From Comamonadaceae bacterium (lineage in GTDB: Bacteria > Pseudomonadota > Gammaproteobacteria > Burkholderiales > Burkholderiaceae_C), in assembly GCA_027484575.1 (NCBI GenBank), contig JAIXSQ010000003.1, positions 21,992 through 85,991 on the forward strand: a DNA stretch of 64,000 nucleotides, written 5' to 3'. The notes below the pieces were generated by a model. The model saw nothing but the letters and a program-made list of their open reading frames with translations, ran no database searches and had not been told where the DNA came from. This document shows, in pieces, positions 49,425 to 58,566 of the stretch (positions are counted from its first letter, which is position 1; every line of letters starts with the position of its first letter). A program made the translations under genes and the position numbers.

Positions 49425-50723
49425 ATGACCGACGCACAGAAGACCCCCGAGACCACCGCAGCGCGTCCTGCCGCCCGCAGGAAGGGGCTGATCGCCGTAG
49501 CCGCCGCCGTCGTGGTGGGCGGCCTGGGCTGGGGTGCCTACGAGGTGCTGGTGGCCAGCCACTACGAGAGCACCGACAACGCCTACGTGCAGGGCAACGT
49601 GGTGCAGATCACGCCGCAGGTGGGCGGCACGGTGCTGGCCATCGGCGCCGACGAGACCGACTTCGTCAAGGCCGGCCAGCCGCTGGTGCGCCTGGACCCG
49701 GCCGACGCCGCCGTGGGGCTGGCGCAGGCGGAGGCCCAGCTGGGCCAGACGGTGCGCCAGGTGCGCACCCTGTTCGCCAACAACGGCGCGCTGGCGGCGC
49801 AGGTGCAGCTGCGCCAGGCCGACGTGGCCCGGGCCGAGACCGAGGTGCAGCGCGCCGCCGACGACCTGCAGCGGCGCCAGTCGCTGGCGGGCAACGGCGC
49901 CGTCAGCCGCGAAGAGCTGAACCATGCCGCCAGCGTGCTGGCCAACGCCCGCAGCGCGCTGGCCGCGGCCCAGGCCGGCGTGACCGCCGCGCGCGAGCAG
50001 CTGGCCAGCAACCAGGCGCAGACCGAGGGCACCTCGGTCGAGCAGCACCCGGCCGTGCAGGCCGCCGCCGGCAAGGTGCGCGAGGCCTGGCTGGCCAGCC
50101 AGCGCGGCGCGCTGCCCGCGCCGGTGGACGGCTACGTGGCCAAGCGCACCGTGCAGCTGGGCCAGCGCGTGGCGCCCGGCACGCCGCTGATGTCGGTGGT
50201 GCCGCTGCAGCAGGTCTGGGTCGACGCGAACTTCAAGGAAGTGCAGCTGCGCAAGATCCGCATCGGCCAGCCGGTCACGCTGGCGGCCGACGTGTACGGC
50301 AAGTCGGTCACCTACCACGGCAAGGTCGCGGGCCTGGGCGTGGGCACCGGCGCGGCCTTCGCGCTGCTGCCGGCGCAGAACGCCACCGGCAACTGGATCA
50401 AGGTGGTGCAGCGCGTGCCGGTGCGCGTGGCGCTGGATGCGGGCGAGCTGCAGGCCAACCCGCTGCGCGTGGGCCTGTCGATGGTGGCCACGGTGGACGT
50501 CACCCAGCAGGACGGCAAGACCCTGGCCGACGCGCCGCGCCAGGCGCCCGCGGTGCAGACCGCGGTGTTCGGCGGCCAGGATGCCGGCGCCGACGACGAG
50601 GTGCGCAAGGTGATCGCCGCCCACCTGGGCCGTGCACCCGCCGTCGCCCGCGCCGCCGCCCCGGCGGCCGCCGGCGCGGCGTCCACCCGCATCGCCCAGT
50701 CGCCCGCCGGCGGGGTGCACTGA
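49425..50723 (+). CDS. emrA: EmrA-type membrane fusion protein
   Basis: This 432-residue HlyD-family adaptor has one N-terminal membrane helix (LIAVAAAVVVGGLGWGAY), then STDNAYVQGNVVQITPQVGG, the lipoyl half-motif, a long coiled coil (residues about 100-210) and the second lipoyl half (LPAPVDGYVAKRTVQLGQRV). The C-terminal VDANFKEVQLRKIRIGQPV beta domain is typical of EmrA. The final 60 residues are Ala-rich and unconserved. Its stop shares bases with the emrB start (TGATG). Confidence 0.92.
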   Translation: MTDAQKTPETTAARPAARRKGLIAVAAAVVVGGLGWGAYEVLVASHYESTDNAYVQGNVVQITPQVGGTVLAIGADETDFVKAGQPLVRLDPADAAVGLAQAEAQLGQTVRQVRTLFANNGALAAQVQLRQADVARAETEVQRAADDLQRRQSLAGNGAVSREELNHAASVLANARSALAAAQAGVTAAREQLASNQAQTEGTSVEQHPAVQAAAGKVREAWLASQRGALPAPVDGYVAKRTVQLGQRVAPGTPLMSVVPLQQVWVDANFKEVQLRKIRIGQPVTLAADVYGKSVTYHGKVAGLGVGTGAAFALLPAQNATGNWIKVVQRVPVRVALDAGELQANPLRVGLSMVATVDVTQQDGKTLADAPRQAPAVQTAVFGGQDAGADDEVRKVIAAHLGRAPAVARAAAPAAAGAASTRIAQSPAGGVH

Positions 50724-52291
50724 TGGCTGCTGCGGCTGCCGCCTGGCAGGCGCCGCCGCCCCTGGAGGGGTCGGCGCGCACCTGGGGCACGATCGCGCTG
50801 TCGGCGGCCACGTTCATGAACGTGCTGGACACCTCGATCGCCAACGTGTCGCTGCCGGCGATCGCGGGCGACCTGGGCGTCAGCCCCAACCAGGGCACCT
50901 GGGTCATCACCAGCTTCGCGGTGGCCAACGCCATCGCGGTGCCGCTGACCGGCTGGCTGTCGCAGCGCTTCGGCCAGGTGCGGCTGTTCGTGGCCAGCGT
51001 GCTGCTGTTCGTGCTGGCCTCCTGGCTGTGCGGCCTGGCGCCCAGCATGCCGCTGCTGATCGCCGCGCGCACGCTGCAGGGCTTCGTGGCCGGGCCGATG
51101 ATCCCGCTGTCGCAGTCGCTGCTGCTGGCCAGTTACCCGCGGGCGCTGGCCGGGCTGGCAATGGCCATGTGGGGCATGACCACGCTGGTGGCGCCGGTGA
51201 TGGGGCCGCTGCTGGGCGGCTGGATCACCGACAACATCGCCTGGCCCTGGATCTTCTACATCAACGTGCCCGTGGGCCTGGCCGCCGCCGCCGGTGCCTG
51301 GCGGCTGTACCGCCTGCGCGAGAGCCCCACGCGGTCGCTGCCGATCGACAAGGTCGGGCTGGGGCTGCTGGTGGTGTGGATCGCCGCGCTGCAGATGATG
51401 CTGGACCTGGGCAAGGAGCACGACTGGTTCCACTCGCCGCTGATCGTCGGCCTGGGCGTGGTGGCCGTGGTGGGCCTGGCCTTCTTCCTGGTGTGGGAGC
51501 TGACCGATGCGCACCCGGTGGTCGACCTGCGGCTGTTCGCCTCGCGCAACTTCTGGGCCGGCACGCTGACCACCTCGGTGGGCTACGGCCTGTTCTTCGG
51601 CAACGTGGTGCTGCTGCCGCTGTGGCTGCAGCAGTTCATGGGCTACACCGCGACCGACGCCGGCATGGTGCTGGCGCCCGTGGGCGTGCTGGCCATCCTG
51701 CTGTCGCCCTTCGTGGGCCGCACGGTGGGCAAGGTCGACCCGCGCAAGTACGCCAGCTTCGCCTTCCTGGTGTTCGCGTTGGTGCTGTGGCTGCGCTCGC
51801 GCTTCGCCACCACCGCCGACCTCTCCACGATCCTGATCCCCACCATCGTGCAGGGCGTGGCCATGGCGTTCTTCTTCATCCCCATGACCACGATCACGCT
51901 GGCCGGCATCGCGCCCGAGCGAATGCCGGCGGCCTCGGGGCTGAGCAACTTCGTGCGCATCACGGCCGGCGCGATGGGCACTTCGGTGTTCACCACGCTG
52001 TGGGAGAACCGCGCTGCCATGCACCACGCCCACCTGGCCGAGGCGGTCAACCCCTCCAGCCCGGCCGCCCAGGCGGCGCTGGCGGGACTGGCCAACGCTG
52101 GCCTGGGGGCCGAGCAGGCGCTGGCCCAGGTGAACCGGCTGGCCGACCAGCAGGCCTTCACCATGGCCGTGACCGACCTGTTCTGGCTGTCGGCCGTGCT
52201 GTTCCTCACGCTCGTGCCCCTGGTGTGGCTGAACCGGCGCCCGTCTCCCACTTCCGGGGCTGGCGCGGCCGATGCCGCCGGGGCACATTGA
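50723..52291 (+). CDS. emrB: EmrB/QacA-type DHA2 drug:proton antiporter
   Basis: This 522-residue MFS transporter has 14 membrane helices. Motif D1 LDTSIANVSLPAI in helix one, GWLSQRFGQVRLF (motif A), and the antiporter motif C region (GMTTLVAPVMGPLLGGWI) identify the DHA2 family. With EmrA and the NodT-like channel it should expel hydrophobic drugs. It begins with an Ala-rich, Pro-rich cytoplasmic tail. It ends the marR-oprM-emrA-emrB operon. Confidence 0.94.
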   Translation: MAAAAAAWQAPPPLEGSARTWGTIALSAATFMNVLDTSIANVSLPAIAGDLGVSPNQGTWVITSFAVANAIAVPLTGWLSQRFGQVRLFVASVLLFVLASWLCGLAPSMPLLIAARTLQGFVAGPMIPLSQSLLLASYPRALAGLAMAMWGMTTLVAPVMGPLLGGWITDNIAWPWIFYINVPVGLAAAAGAWRLYRLRESPTRSLPIDKVGLGLLVVWIAALQMMLDLGKEHDWFHSPLIVGLGVVAVVGLAFFLVWELTDAHPVVDLRLFASRNFWAGTLTTSVGYGLFFGNVVLLPLWLQQFMGYTATDAGMVLAPVGVLAILLSPFVGRTVGKVDPRKYASFAFLVFALVLWLRSRFATTADLSTILIPTIVQGVAMAFFFIPMTTITLAGIAPERMPAASGLSNFVRITAGAMGTSVFTTLWENRAAMHHAHLAEAVNPSSPAAQAALAGLANAGLGAEQALAQVNRLADQQAFTMAVTDLFWLSAVLFLTLVPLVWLNRRPSPTSGAGAADAAGAH

Positions 52292-52379
52292 CAGGTCTTT
52301 ACAAGCGGGACGCAGACAACGAAGGACCGGGGTGGAACACTTCATGCATCCCGGATTGCAGCAAGCACGGAGGTCGGTC

Positions 52380-52955
52380 ATGGACAGGACGATGTGGACA
52401 CCGGTGATGGGGTGGGTCGGCGCCATCGGCGCCGCGCTGGCGCTCGCGCTGGCCGCACCGAACGAGCGCGGCCTGCTCGGGAAACTGCCCTCCTTCAGTG
52501 CCAAACGCCTCGACCAGGTGCCGATCACGCTGCCGCACGAGCTGCCGTCCGACCGCACGCTGGCGGTGGTGGTGTTCGACAAGTCGCAGCGCGAGAAGGC
52601 CCAGTCCTGGATCGACGGCCTGGGCCTGCGCGAGCCGGGCAACCGCCTGGCCTGGATGCGCATCCCCGTGGTGCGCGACCCCGGCGACGAGGCCCAGCGC
52701 CAGCGCATCGAGCAGGTGCTGATGGAGCGCTACCCCGAGCCCGGCGACCGCGCCCGCCTGGTGCCGCTGTTCACCGACCATGCCGCCTTCGTGCGCGCCG
52801 CCGGCCTGCCCGGCACGGCCGAACCGGTGGTGCTGGTGCTGGACCGCCAGGGCCATGTGCTGGCCCGCGCCAGCGGCCCGTTCGATGCGGTCAAGGCCGC
52901 CGGCCTGCGCCAGACCGCCGCCGCGACCAACGACTTCGCGCTCGTGCTGCCCTGA
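52380..52955 (+). CDS. Hypothetical secreted thioredoxin-fold-like protein
   Basis: This 191-residue protein starts MDRTMWTPVMGWVGAIGAALALALA, a signal peptide or single anchor, then FSAKRLDQVPITLPHELPSDRTLAVVVFDKSQREKAQSW (quoted in part), resembling YtfJ/AhpC-type domains: a 'beta-alpha' start LAVVVFD and a C-terminal PVVLVLDRQGHVLARASGPFD. There is no CxxC redox motif. An upstream Met at about 52344 would add MHPGLQQARRSV. I do not recognise a specific function; it sits downstream of emrB but with its own start region. Confidence 0.65.
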   Translation: MDRTMWTPVMGWVGAIGAALALALAAPNERGLLGKLPSFSAKRLDQVPITLPHELPSDRTLAVVVFDKSQREKAQSWIDGLGLREPGNRLAWMRIPVVRDPGDEAQRQRIEQVLMERYPEPGDRARLVPLFTDHAAFVRAAGLPGTAEPVVLVLDRQGHVLARASGPFDAVKAAGLRQTAAATNDFALVLP

Positions 52956-52965
52956 GGGCCTGGCC

Positions 52966-53052
52966 GCCGTCATCCCGGCGAAGGCCGGGATCCAGTGACT
53001 TTCCCCAAGGCCGTCGAAGTCTCTGGGCCCCGGCCTTCGCCGGGGTGACGGG
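52966..53052. repeat. Palindromic repeat doublet between convergent genes
   Basis: A forward unit (about 52968-53000) and an inverted unit (about 53022-53052) face each other between the thioredoxin-like gene and the oppositely oriented AttH gene. This is the last copy in the window; none is seen from 53.1 to 64 kb. Confidence 0.85.
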
Positions 53053-53058
53053 TGGACC

Positions 53059-54135
53059 TCACAGCCGCAGCCGCGCCGCGTACCCCGTCATCTCCAGGTA
53101 GCCCCGTCCCACCGGCCGCCCGTTCGCATCCAGCAGGTCGGACACCCCTTCCCAGTACACGCTGCCGGTCGACCCGCGGCCGTCCAGCTCCTGCGCGTCC
53201 AGCAGCGCCCGCACGCCGAAGCGGCCGGCCGGCGTGTCCAGGGTCCATTCCACCGGGTAGCGCGCGTTCGACGAGGCGCTGCCCCAGCGCCGCCCGGGCG
53301 TGAAGCGCGCCTGCCCGTTCTCGAAGATGGTGGTGCGGCCCGACGCGTCGCGGAACGAGCCGCCGGTCCACAGCGCGCTGCCGTCGGCGCGGCGCAGCTG
53401 GAAGGCGGTGAGCGCGCTGCCGTCGGCCAGGTTCATGCCCACCCAGTCCCAGCCCAGGGCCTCGGGATGCAGCACCTCCTCGCTCCACTCATGGTCCAGC
53501 CAGGCGGTGCCGCGCACGGCATGGCGCCGGCCCTGCAGCGCTAGCTGGCCCTCGGCCGCCAGTTGCGGCAGCGAGTAGTAGTAGCTCGCCTGCGTCTCCT
53601 GCGGGCCCTTGCGCGACAGGCCCTGGCGCCCCTGCAGCAGCAGCGGCTGCGTGGGTGCGAAGCGCAGGTCCAGCCCGAACTCGGCGCCCGGCAGCCGCGC
53701 GGTGTAGCGGCCGTCGGGCTGGCGCGCCAGGTCCCAGTCGCGCAGGTGCACCCGGGTGTCGTCCTCGGCCGCCTGCGCCACGCCGAAGCCCGCGCGTGCG
53801 ATGCGCTGGTCGTGCCACAGCCTGCCGCCGGCCAGGTCGGTGATGGCCGCATGCGCGAACAGCAGCTGCCGGGCCGCGAAGCGCGAGGCCAGCGGCCGGG
53901 CCTCGTCAATGCGCGAGCGGAAGAAGGTCAGCTGGAAACCGAAGCCGCGCCCGCCGGCGTCGGCCGCATGGCCGGTGACGTACCACCACTCGGTGCGCAG
54001 GTCGGGATGGGCGCCGTGGTCGCGCGGGAACACCAGCGTCCGCGGGGGCAGGGCGCGCGCGGGCGAGGGCGCGAGCAGCGCCGGCAGCAGCGTGCCGGCA
54101 CCCAGCGCGTGCAGGAACGGGCGGCGCCGCAGCAT
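53059..54135 (-). CDS. AttH/CrtC lipocalin-like exported protein
   Basis: This 358-residue protein has an Arg-rich Tat-like leader (MLRRRPFLHALGAGTLLPALLAP) and the AttH/carotenoid 1,2-hydratase-like domain: RDHGAHPDLRTEWWYVTGHA, FGFQLTFFRSRI, and TAWLDHEWSEEVLHPEALGWDWVG. In many betaproteobacteria this gene ends an operon with an FtsX-type ABC permease and ATPase; those partners are absent here because the region upstream changes character at about 54.14 kb. Start is ATG 54135; two GTG codons precede it. Substrate unknown. Confidence 0.85.
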   Translation of the reverse strand: MLRRRPFLHALGAGTLLPALLAPSPARALPPRTLVFPRDHGAHPDLRTEWWYVTGHAADAGGRGFGFQLTFFRSRIDEARPLASRFAARQLLFAHAAITDLAGGRLWHDQRIARAGFGVAQAAEDDTRVHLRDWDLARQPDGRYTARLPGAEFGLDLRFAPTQPLLLQGRQGLSRKGPQETQASYYYSLPQLAAEGQLALQGRRHAVRGTAWLDHEWSEEVLHPEALGWDWVGMNLADGSALTAFQLRRADGSALWTGGSFRDASGRTTIFENGQARFTPGRRWGSASSNARYPVEWTLDTPAGRFGVRALLDAQELDGRGSTGSVYWEGVSDLLDANGRPVGRGYLEMTGYAARLRL

Positions 54136-54460
54136 CACCACCCGTTCTGAATACTACTAACTATTAGAAAGATGTAAGGCATTGATTTGCCAGGTTGTTC
54201 AGCTACTAACGATTCCTGCGCCCTTGGAGTGCCTTCGCCAGCTCGGTGCAGGGACGCAGCCGCCCCAAACCAGTTGAAGTCTGTGCAGCTCGCGAATCGG
54301 TAGGCGCTCGCCGCTTCATGTTGCTCGGAGCCGGCACTCGTTGGCGTGCCTTTCGGGGCACCACCATCGAGCTTGGTCGAGTGTGCTGATGCGTAGCGAG
54401 CTGGACGGGCAGCCATCTCGTAAAGCTACTCGTGTCCTCTTGTGGCCCTCGGATGCGAGC
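54136..54460. other. Gene-free junction between core chromosome and metal island
   Basis: This 325-base stretch separates the AttH gene from cadA. It begins with an AT-rich segment (54145-54215) unlike the DNA to its left, with CTACTAAC at both 54154-54161 and 54203-54210. On the minus strand a decayed frame ends ELAKALQGRRNR; I do not recognise it. A 93-codon minus frame (54135-54416) looks like chance or a remnant. This is the likely insertion boundary. Confidence 0.55.
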
Positions 54461-56764
54461 CTACGATAAGTCCCCGCTTCGATTCTCGGCTCGAGTCCGT
54501 GACTGCATCAGGCGCAGCCCGTTGGCCACGACCAGCAGGCTTGCGCCCATGTCGGCGAACACAGCCATCCACATGCTGGCCGAGCCGAACACTGCCAGCA
54601 CAAGGAACACAGCCTTGATGCTCAAGGCGACCGCGATGTTTTGCCAGAGCACGGAATGCGCGTTGCGGGAGAGCCTCACGGTTTCAGCCACGCGGCGCAG
54701 GTCGTCGTTCATGATGACCACATCGGCCGCCTCGATCGCTGTGTCGGTGCCAGCCGCCCCCATGGCGAACCCCACGTCGGCTTGGGCAAGCGCTGGGGCG
54801 TCGTTGATGCCGTCCCCCGTCATGCCGACCGCTACATACCGCCTTTGCAGCTCCTGGATAGCCCCGAGCTTCGCCTCGGGCAGCAAGTCACCCCTGGCGT
54901 CCAGGATGCCCGCTTGCTTCGCGATCGTGAGCGCAGTTGCTTGGTTGTCGCCCGTGAGCATAACGGACGAGACCCCCAGCTTCGCGAGGTCGGCAATGGC
55001 TTGGCGCGAGCTCTCCTTGATGGTGTCGGCGACGGCGAAGACCGCCAGCGCACGCGAATCGTCAGCCAGAAGCGTCACCGTGCGGCCTTGGGCTTCCTGG
55101 GATGCCAATCGCTCCTCCAGCTCGGGACCGCAGAGCCCGCGCTCGTGCACCGCGCGATGGTTGCCAAGCAGGAACATCCGGCCGCTGACAACCCCTTCCA
55201 CGCCCCGTCCAGCCAACGCCTTGAAGTTCGTCACATCCAGGTTCGATGCGGCCAGACCTTGGGCGATTGCTTTGGAGACAGGGTGGTCCGAACGAGACGC
55301 GAGCGCGGCAGCCAGCAGCTTCGCCTCCGCATCATCCATGCCGCGGAGCGCGAAGAACTCCACGAGCTTGGGATTACCTTCGGTGACCGTGCCGGTCTTG
55401 TCCAACGCCACGGCTTTGAGCGATCGCGCCTGTTCCAGGAACGTGCCGCCTTTGATCAGGATCCCGCGACGCGCTGCGGCGGACAGCCCGCTCACGATCG
55501 TCACGGGCGTGGAGATCACCAGCGCGCACGGGCAGGCGATTACCAGGAGCACGAGTGCCTTGTAGATTGCATCGAGCCAAGCGACGTCCGTCAGCCAGGG
55601 CAGCAGGACGGCCGTGGCCACCGCAATCGCGAAGATCGCCGGTGTGTAGACGGCCGCAAAACGATCGACGAAGCGTTGCGTCGGGGCGCGCGAGCCTTGA
55701 GCACGCTCCACAGCCTCGATGATCCGCGCCAGTGTCGTGTTCGCGGCCGCTGCGGTGACCTCAGCCTCCAGTTCACCAGTTTCATTGATGGAGCCGGCGA
55801 AGAGTGGCATCCCCGGTGCCTTGTCCACCGGGATACTCTCGCCCGTGATCGGCGCCTGGTTCACGGCGCTTTCGCCGCGGGTCACCTTGGCGTCCAACGG
55901 CACGCGCTCCCCAGGACGCACTCGGATGGTCGCGCCCACCTCGACTTCGGCTGCCTTGCGCTGGACCCACTCGCCGCCGCCGCCCTGCACCAGCGCCATC
56001 TCGGGCGCCATCGCTAGCAAGTCCCTGATGGAGTTCCTCGCCCGGTCCACGGCCCTGGCTTCGATCAGCTCCGCAATCGCATAGAGCGCCATGACCATCG
56101 CGGCTTCGGGCCACTCCCCGATCGCGAACGCGCCGGTGACAGCGACCGACATGAGTGCGTTGATGTTGAGCTTGCCGCGAAGCAGCGCAGCGACTCCCTT
56201 CCTGTAAACATCAAGGCCCGCCAGCCAGACAGCGAGCGCGGCGATCGCCATGCCGCCCAACTTCCACGGGAGCGTGTCCGGCGCGAAGAACGAGAGCGCC
56301 TCCGCGGTGACGGCCAAGCCGAGCGCGAGCGCCATACGGTGCATGCCAGCTTCCGGGGCATGCTCGTGGTCGCCTTCCCCTTGGACGATGGCGGCAGCTT
56401 CTGCGGGCACCGGGTCGAATCCGGCTCTGCGGATCGCCGCGAGCGCGGGCTCCAGCGCTTCCGCAGAAGCATCGAGGTGTAGCGTGCGGGCTCCCAGCTG
56501 GAAGCCCAGCGATCGGATGCCTGCGATGCCCTCCAAGGCGCGGCGGATCTCCGCCTCCTCAGCGCTGCAATCCATTGTCGCGATCCGGAATGACTTGCCT
56601 CCGCCTGCCAAAGCCTGAGAGGGAGGTGCCGCCGGGGTGGAGCAGACCGGGGACGCGCAACCTTCACTCTGCGCGGGTTCAGGAGGTTTCATCGGCAGCC
56701 GTGCGCAGCAAGAGGATGTGCAACAGGAATCCGGCTGCACTTCGGGACGCTTTTTCGCTTTCAT
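54461..56764 (-). CDS. cadA: Cd/Zn/Pb-translocating P1B-type ATPase
   Basis: This 767-residue efflux pump exports divalent soft metals. The N-terminus is Cys-rich (SCCTSSCCAR), followed by an HMA-like domain in which the usual GMxCxxC reads TMDCSAEEAE. Core motifs: TGES (ITGESIPVD), CPC in LVIACPCALVIS, phosphorylation DKTGT, HP in RSDHPVSKAI, and TGDGIND. The start is the Met at 56764; longer forms run into the promoter. Codon use is less GC-biased than in the first 53 kb. A MerR-type operator lies upstream but no cadR/pbrR gene is adjacent. Confidence 0.94.
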   Translation of the reverse strand: MKAKKRPEVQPDSCCTSSCCARLPMKPPEPAQSEGCASPVCSTPAAPPSQALAGGGKSFRIATMDCSAEEAEIRRALEGIAGIRSLGFQLGARTLHLDASAEALEPALAAIRRAGFDPVPAEAAAIVQGEGDHEHAPEAGMHRMALALGLAVTAEALSFFAPDTLPWKLGGMAIAALAVWLAGLDVYRKGVAALLRGKLNINALMSVAVTGAFAIGEWPEAAMVMALYAIAELIEARAVDRARNSIRDLLAMAPEMALVQGGGGEWVQRKAAEVEVGATIRVRPGERVPLDAKVTRGESAVNQAPITGESIPVDKAPGMPLFAGSINETGELEAEVTAAAANTTLARIIEAVERAQGSRAPTQRFVDRFAAVYTPAIFAIAVATAVLLPWLTDVAWLDAIYKALVLLVIACPCALVISTPVTIVSGLSAAARRGILIKGGTFLEQARSLKAVALDKTGTVTEGNPKLVEFFALRGMDDAEAKLLAAALASRSDHPVSKAIAQGLAASNLDVTNFKALAGRGVEGVVSGRMFLLGNHRAVHERGLCGPELEERLASQEAQGRTVTLLADDSRALAVFAVADTIKESSRQAIADLAKLGVSSVMLTGDNQATALTIAKQAGILDARGDLLPEAKLGAIQELQRRYVAVGMTGDGINDAPALAQADVGFAMGAAGTDTAIEAADVVIMNDDLRRVAETVRLSRNAHSVLWQNIAVALSIKAVFLVLAVFGSASMWMAVFADMGASLLVVANGLRLMQSRTRAENRSGDLS

Positions 56765-56771
56765 GGACGCC

Positions 56772-56802
56772 ATTCGAAACCTTGGAGTCGCTCGAGAGTC
56801 AA
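56772..56802 (-). promoter_or_regulatory. MerR/CadR-type promoter of cadA
   Basis: On the minus strand TTGACT (56797-56802) is followed by a 21-base dyad (56779-56799, starting ACTCT and ending AAGGT) and TCGAAT (56772-56777). The 19-base spacer is longer than the normal 17, which is the hallmark of promoters twisted open by MerR-family activators such as CadR, PbrR and ZntR. The dyad agrees with the CadR/PbrR operator at most positions. Transcription would begin about at 56765, next to the chosen ATG, implying a leaderless mRNA. Confidence 0.6.
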
Positions 56803-57082
56803 GCATGCCGGACTCGGGCGTGTGTTTTCAGTCGCGCCCGCTGCCCAACGGTGCGCCGGCCAGGACTGCTCTGCCCTCAGTCACACGGGCAACTCGCGTA
56901 CCCAGCCATGCCGCCAGCGGCTGACTCGGCGCGCCGAGCCTGGCTGACCATGGTGATCCCGCGTGCCAGTGTGGGCAGAGTAGATGACCAACTTGTCACT
57001 TGCGCGCAAGGTCACCGTCGGGGCGAGCTCCCTACAGTGACGACACGGTGCAACGTCGCACCGGGCCTTTCAGGAGTCACTC
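56803..57082. other. Gap with a 12-base palindrome upstream of the DUF4148 gene
   Basis: No gene is seen in this 280-base gap. CTTGCGCGCAAG (56999-57010) is a perfect palindrome 73 bases before the DUF4148 start and could be an operator. TACAGT (57033-57038) is a possible -10 box for that gene, without a clear -35. In many metal islands cadR would sit here; I see no trace of a MerR reading frame. Confidence 0.45.
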
Positions 57083-57379
57083 ATGTTCCGCACCGCGCTC
57101 ATCGCCATCGCTGCTGTTGCCGCTGCACCCGCGTTCGCCTCCTCGGCGTACGACATGCCCAAAGGCGAGGCGGGTTTCGTCCCCCATGCGTACACTCAAG
57201 CGGCTCAAGGCAAGCCCGGGGCCACGACCGCGCCGCAGTTTGTCGGCGGCGAGATCGGCTGGGCCGAACTGCCGGTACAGGCCAGCGGCACGTCCCGAAG
57301 TGAAGTGCGCAGCTCCCTCGAACAGGCTCGGCAGGGTGCGCGCAACATCGATCGCCAGGCTGAGACGCCCCAGATGTGA
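57083..57379 (+). CDS. Small secreted DUF4148-like protein
   Basis: This 98-residue protein has a clear signal peptide (MFRTALIAIAAVAAAPAFAS) and a short mature chain ending SRSEVRSSLEQARQGARNID, which resembles the C-terminal repeat of the DUF4148 family common in Burkholderiales. The ribosome binding site CAGGAG lies eight bases before ATG. Function is unknown; neighbours in metal clusters suggest a periplasmic stress or metal role, as inference only. Confidence 0.7.
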   Translation: MFRTALIAIAAVAAAPAFASSAYDMPKGEAGFVPHAYTQAAQGKPGATTAPQFVGGEIGWAELPVQASGTSRSEVRSSLEQARQGARNIDRQAETPQM

Positions 57380-57484
57380 TTGTCTCGCGACGGCTTTTGG
57401 CCGATGTGATCTCAAGGCCGCCGCTTAGAGCGGCCTTCGTGCTTGGTTCGGCGGATTCTCGAAGTTTCGATTGGAGTATTTTTA

Positions 57485-58406
57485 GTGGGTGCTGGTCATT
57501 CTCACGCACTTCCTTCTACCGGCAATGAGAAGTCGCTGTGGTTGGCCCTAGGCCTCACTTCGGCGTTTCTGCTTGCAGAAGTGACTGCAGGCTTCTACTT
57601 TAATAGCCTTGCGTTACTGTCAGACGCAGCTCACATGTTCACCGACGCGATTGCGCTCGCCATTGCTGTGGCGGCTTTGCGTATCGCGCGGCGACCTTCA
57701 GATAGCCGCCGCACCTTCGGCTACTACCGGTTTGAGATACTCGCTGCGGCCTTCAATGCTCTTCTATTGTTCGCTGTTGCGGCCTATATATTGTTTGAAG
57801 CCTGGCAGCGCTTTCGCCAACCGGTTGCTGTTCACTCCGCAGGGATGCTCGTCGTTGCGAGCATCGGTCTTGCTATCAACTTGATCAGTATGTGGCTTCT
57901 GAGAAGGGGCAAGGACTCTAGTCTGAATGTGAAAGGCGCCTACCTCGAGGTGTGGAGTGACATGCTCGGGTCAGTCGGTGTAATTGGTGCGGCGCTACTG
58001 ATCCAAATAACGGGTTGGTTATGGCTCGATGCTATGGTCGCGGTTGCGATTGGTCTGTGGGTTTTACCTCGGACTTGGGTTCTGCTGAAAGAGAGCCTAA
58101 ATGTACTTCTTGAAGGCGTGCCTGATGGAGTGGATCTAGGCGTTAGATGGCGTGTCCGGTGTGCATGATCTTCACGTTTGGGCGCTGACCAGCGGAAAAA
58201 CCAGCTTGACCGCGCATGTTGTGTACGACAGAGATGCGAATGCCTCCGAGTTGCTCGAGCGACTGCGCTCGAGCATTGCGGACCGATTTGATATTTTTCA
58301 CACAACTTTTCAGCTCGAGCTTGAAGCTTGCAAGCATGATCAGTTTGGATGCAATTTCCAGAGTCGCTCACATGGAGCAGCGGTGCGGACGCACGAGTCC
58401 ATATAG
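57485..58406 (+). pseudogene. Frame-disrupted cation diffusion facilitator (CzcD-like)
   Basis: The first frame (GTG at 57485, MGAGHSHALPS) encodes a normal CDF N-terminus with six membrane helices, including LLSDAAHMFTDAIALAIA with the metal-binding His/Asp pair and a second LEVWSDMLGSVGVI. It reads LLEGVPDGVDL and then loses frame at about 58138, stopping at 58168. The +1 frame continues ALDGVSGVHDLHVWALTSGK to a stop at 58406, the expected cytoplasmic domain. Comparison with intact CDFs suggests a short deletion. A GGAG site precedes the GTG. The 233-residue product would keep its membrane part but lose the cytoplasmic dimer domain. Confidence 0.8.
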
Positions 58407-58537
58407 GCAAAGAATATCTTGTCCAAATCCCACATGAGGACAGCAGCGCGAGTGCTGGTTGGCAGACACCGAGCTTGAGTTCGAGTGTTGCCTGTGGCGC
58501 GGACCTGAATCCCTCGAGCCTGCGAGCATCCTAGACA

Positions 58538-58552
58538 CGACATCGATTGTCG
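58538..58552. promoter_or_regulatory. Palindrome CGACA-TCGAT-TGTCG upstream of eptA
   Basis: A 15-base inverted repeat with 5-base arms lies 14 bases before the eptA start. It could be an operator or a weak hairpin in the leader. No clear -10/-35 pair was found in the 160-base gap between the CDF remnant and eptA. Confidence 0.35.
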
Positions 58553-58566
58553 AAGAGCCCTTTGGC

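Noticed and set aside
54135..54416. 93-codon minus-strand frame at the island edge
   Set aside because: No ribosome binding site or recognisable domain, and it overlaps the AttH start; kept only as part of the junction description.
56575..57303. 242-codon plus-strand frame opposite cadA and beyond
   Set aside because: It crosses the cadA start, promoter and the DUF4148 gene without any motif; chance open frame.
58120..58170. Programmed frameshift in the CDF gene
   Set aside because: No slippery heptamer or downstream pseudoknot is visible, and codons seem to be missing, which points to a deletion.
58459..58566. Longer eptA start
   Set aside because: The extra 36 residues are polar and unlike any EptA N-terminus; the Met at 58567 directly precedes the first helix region.
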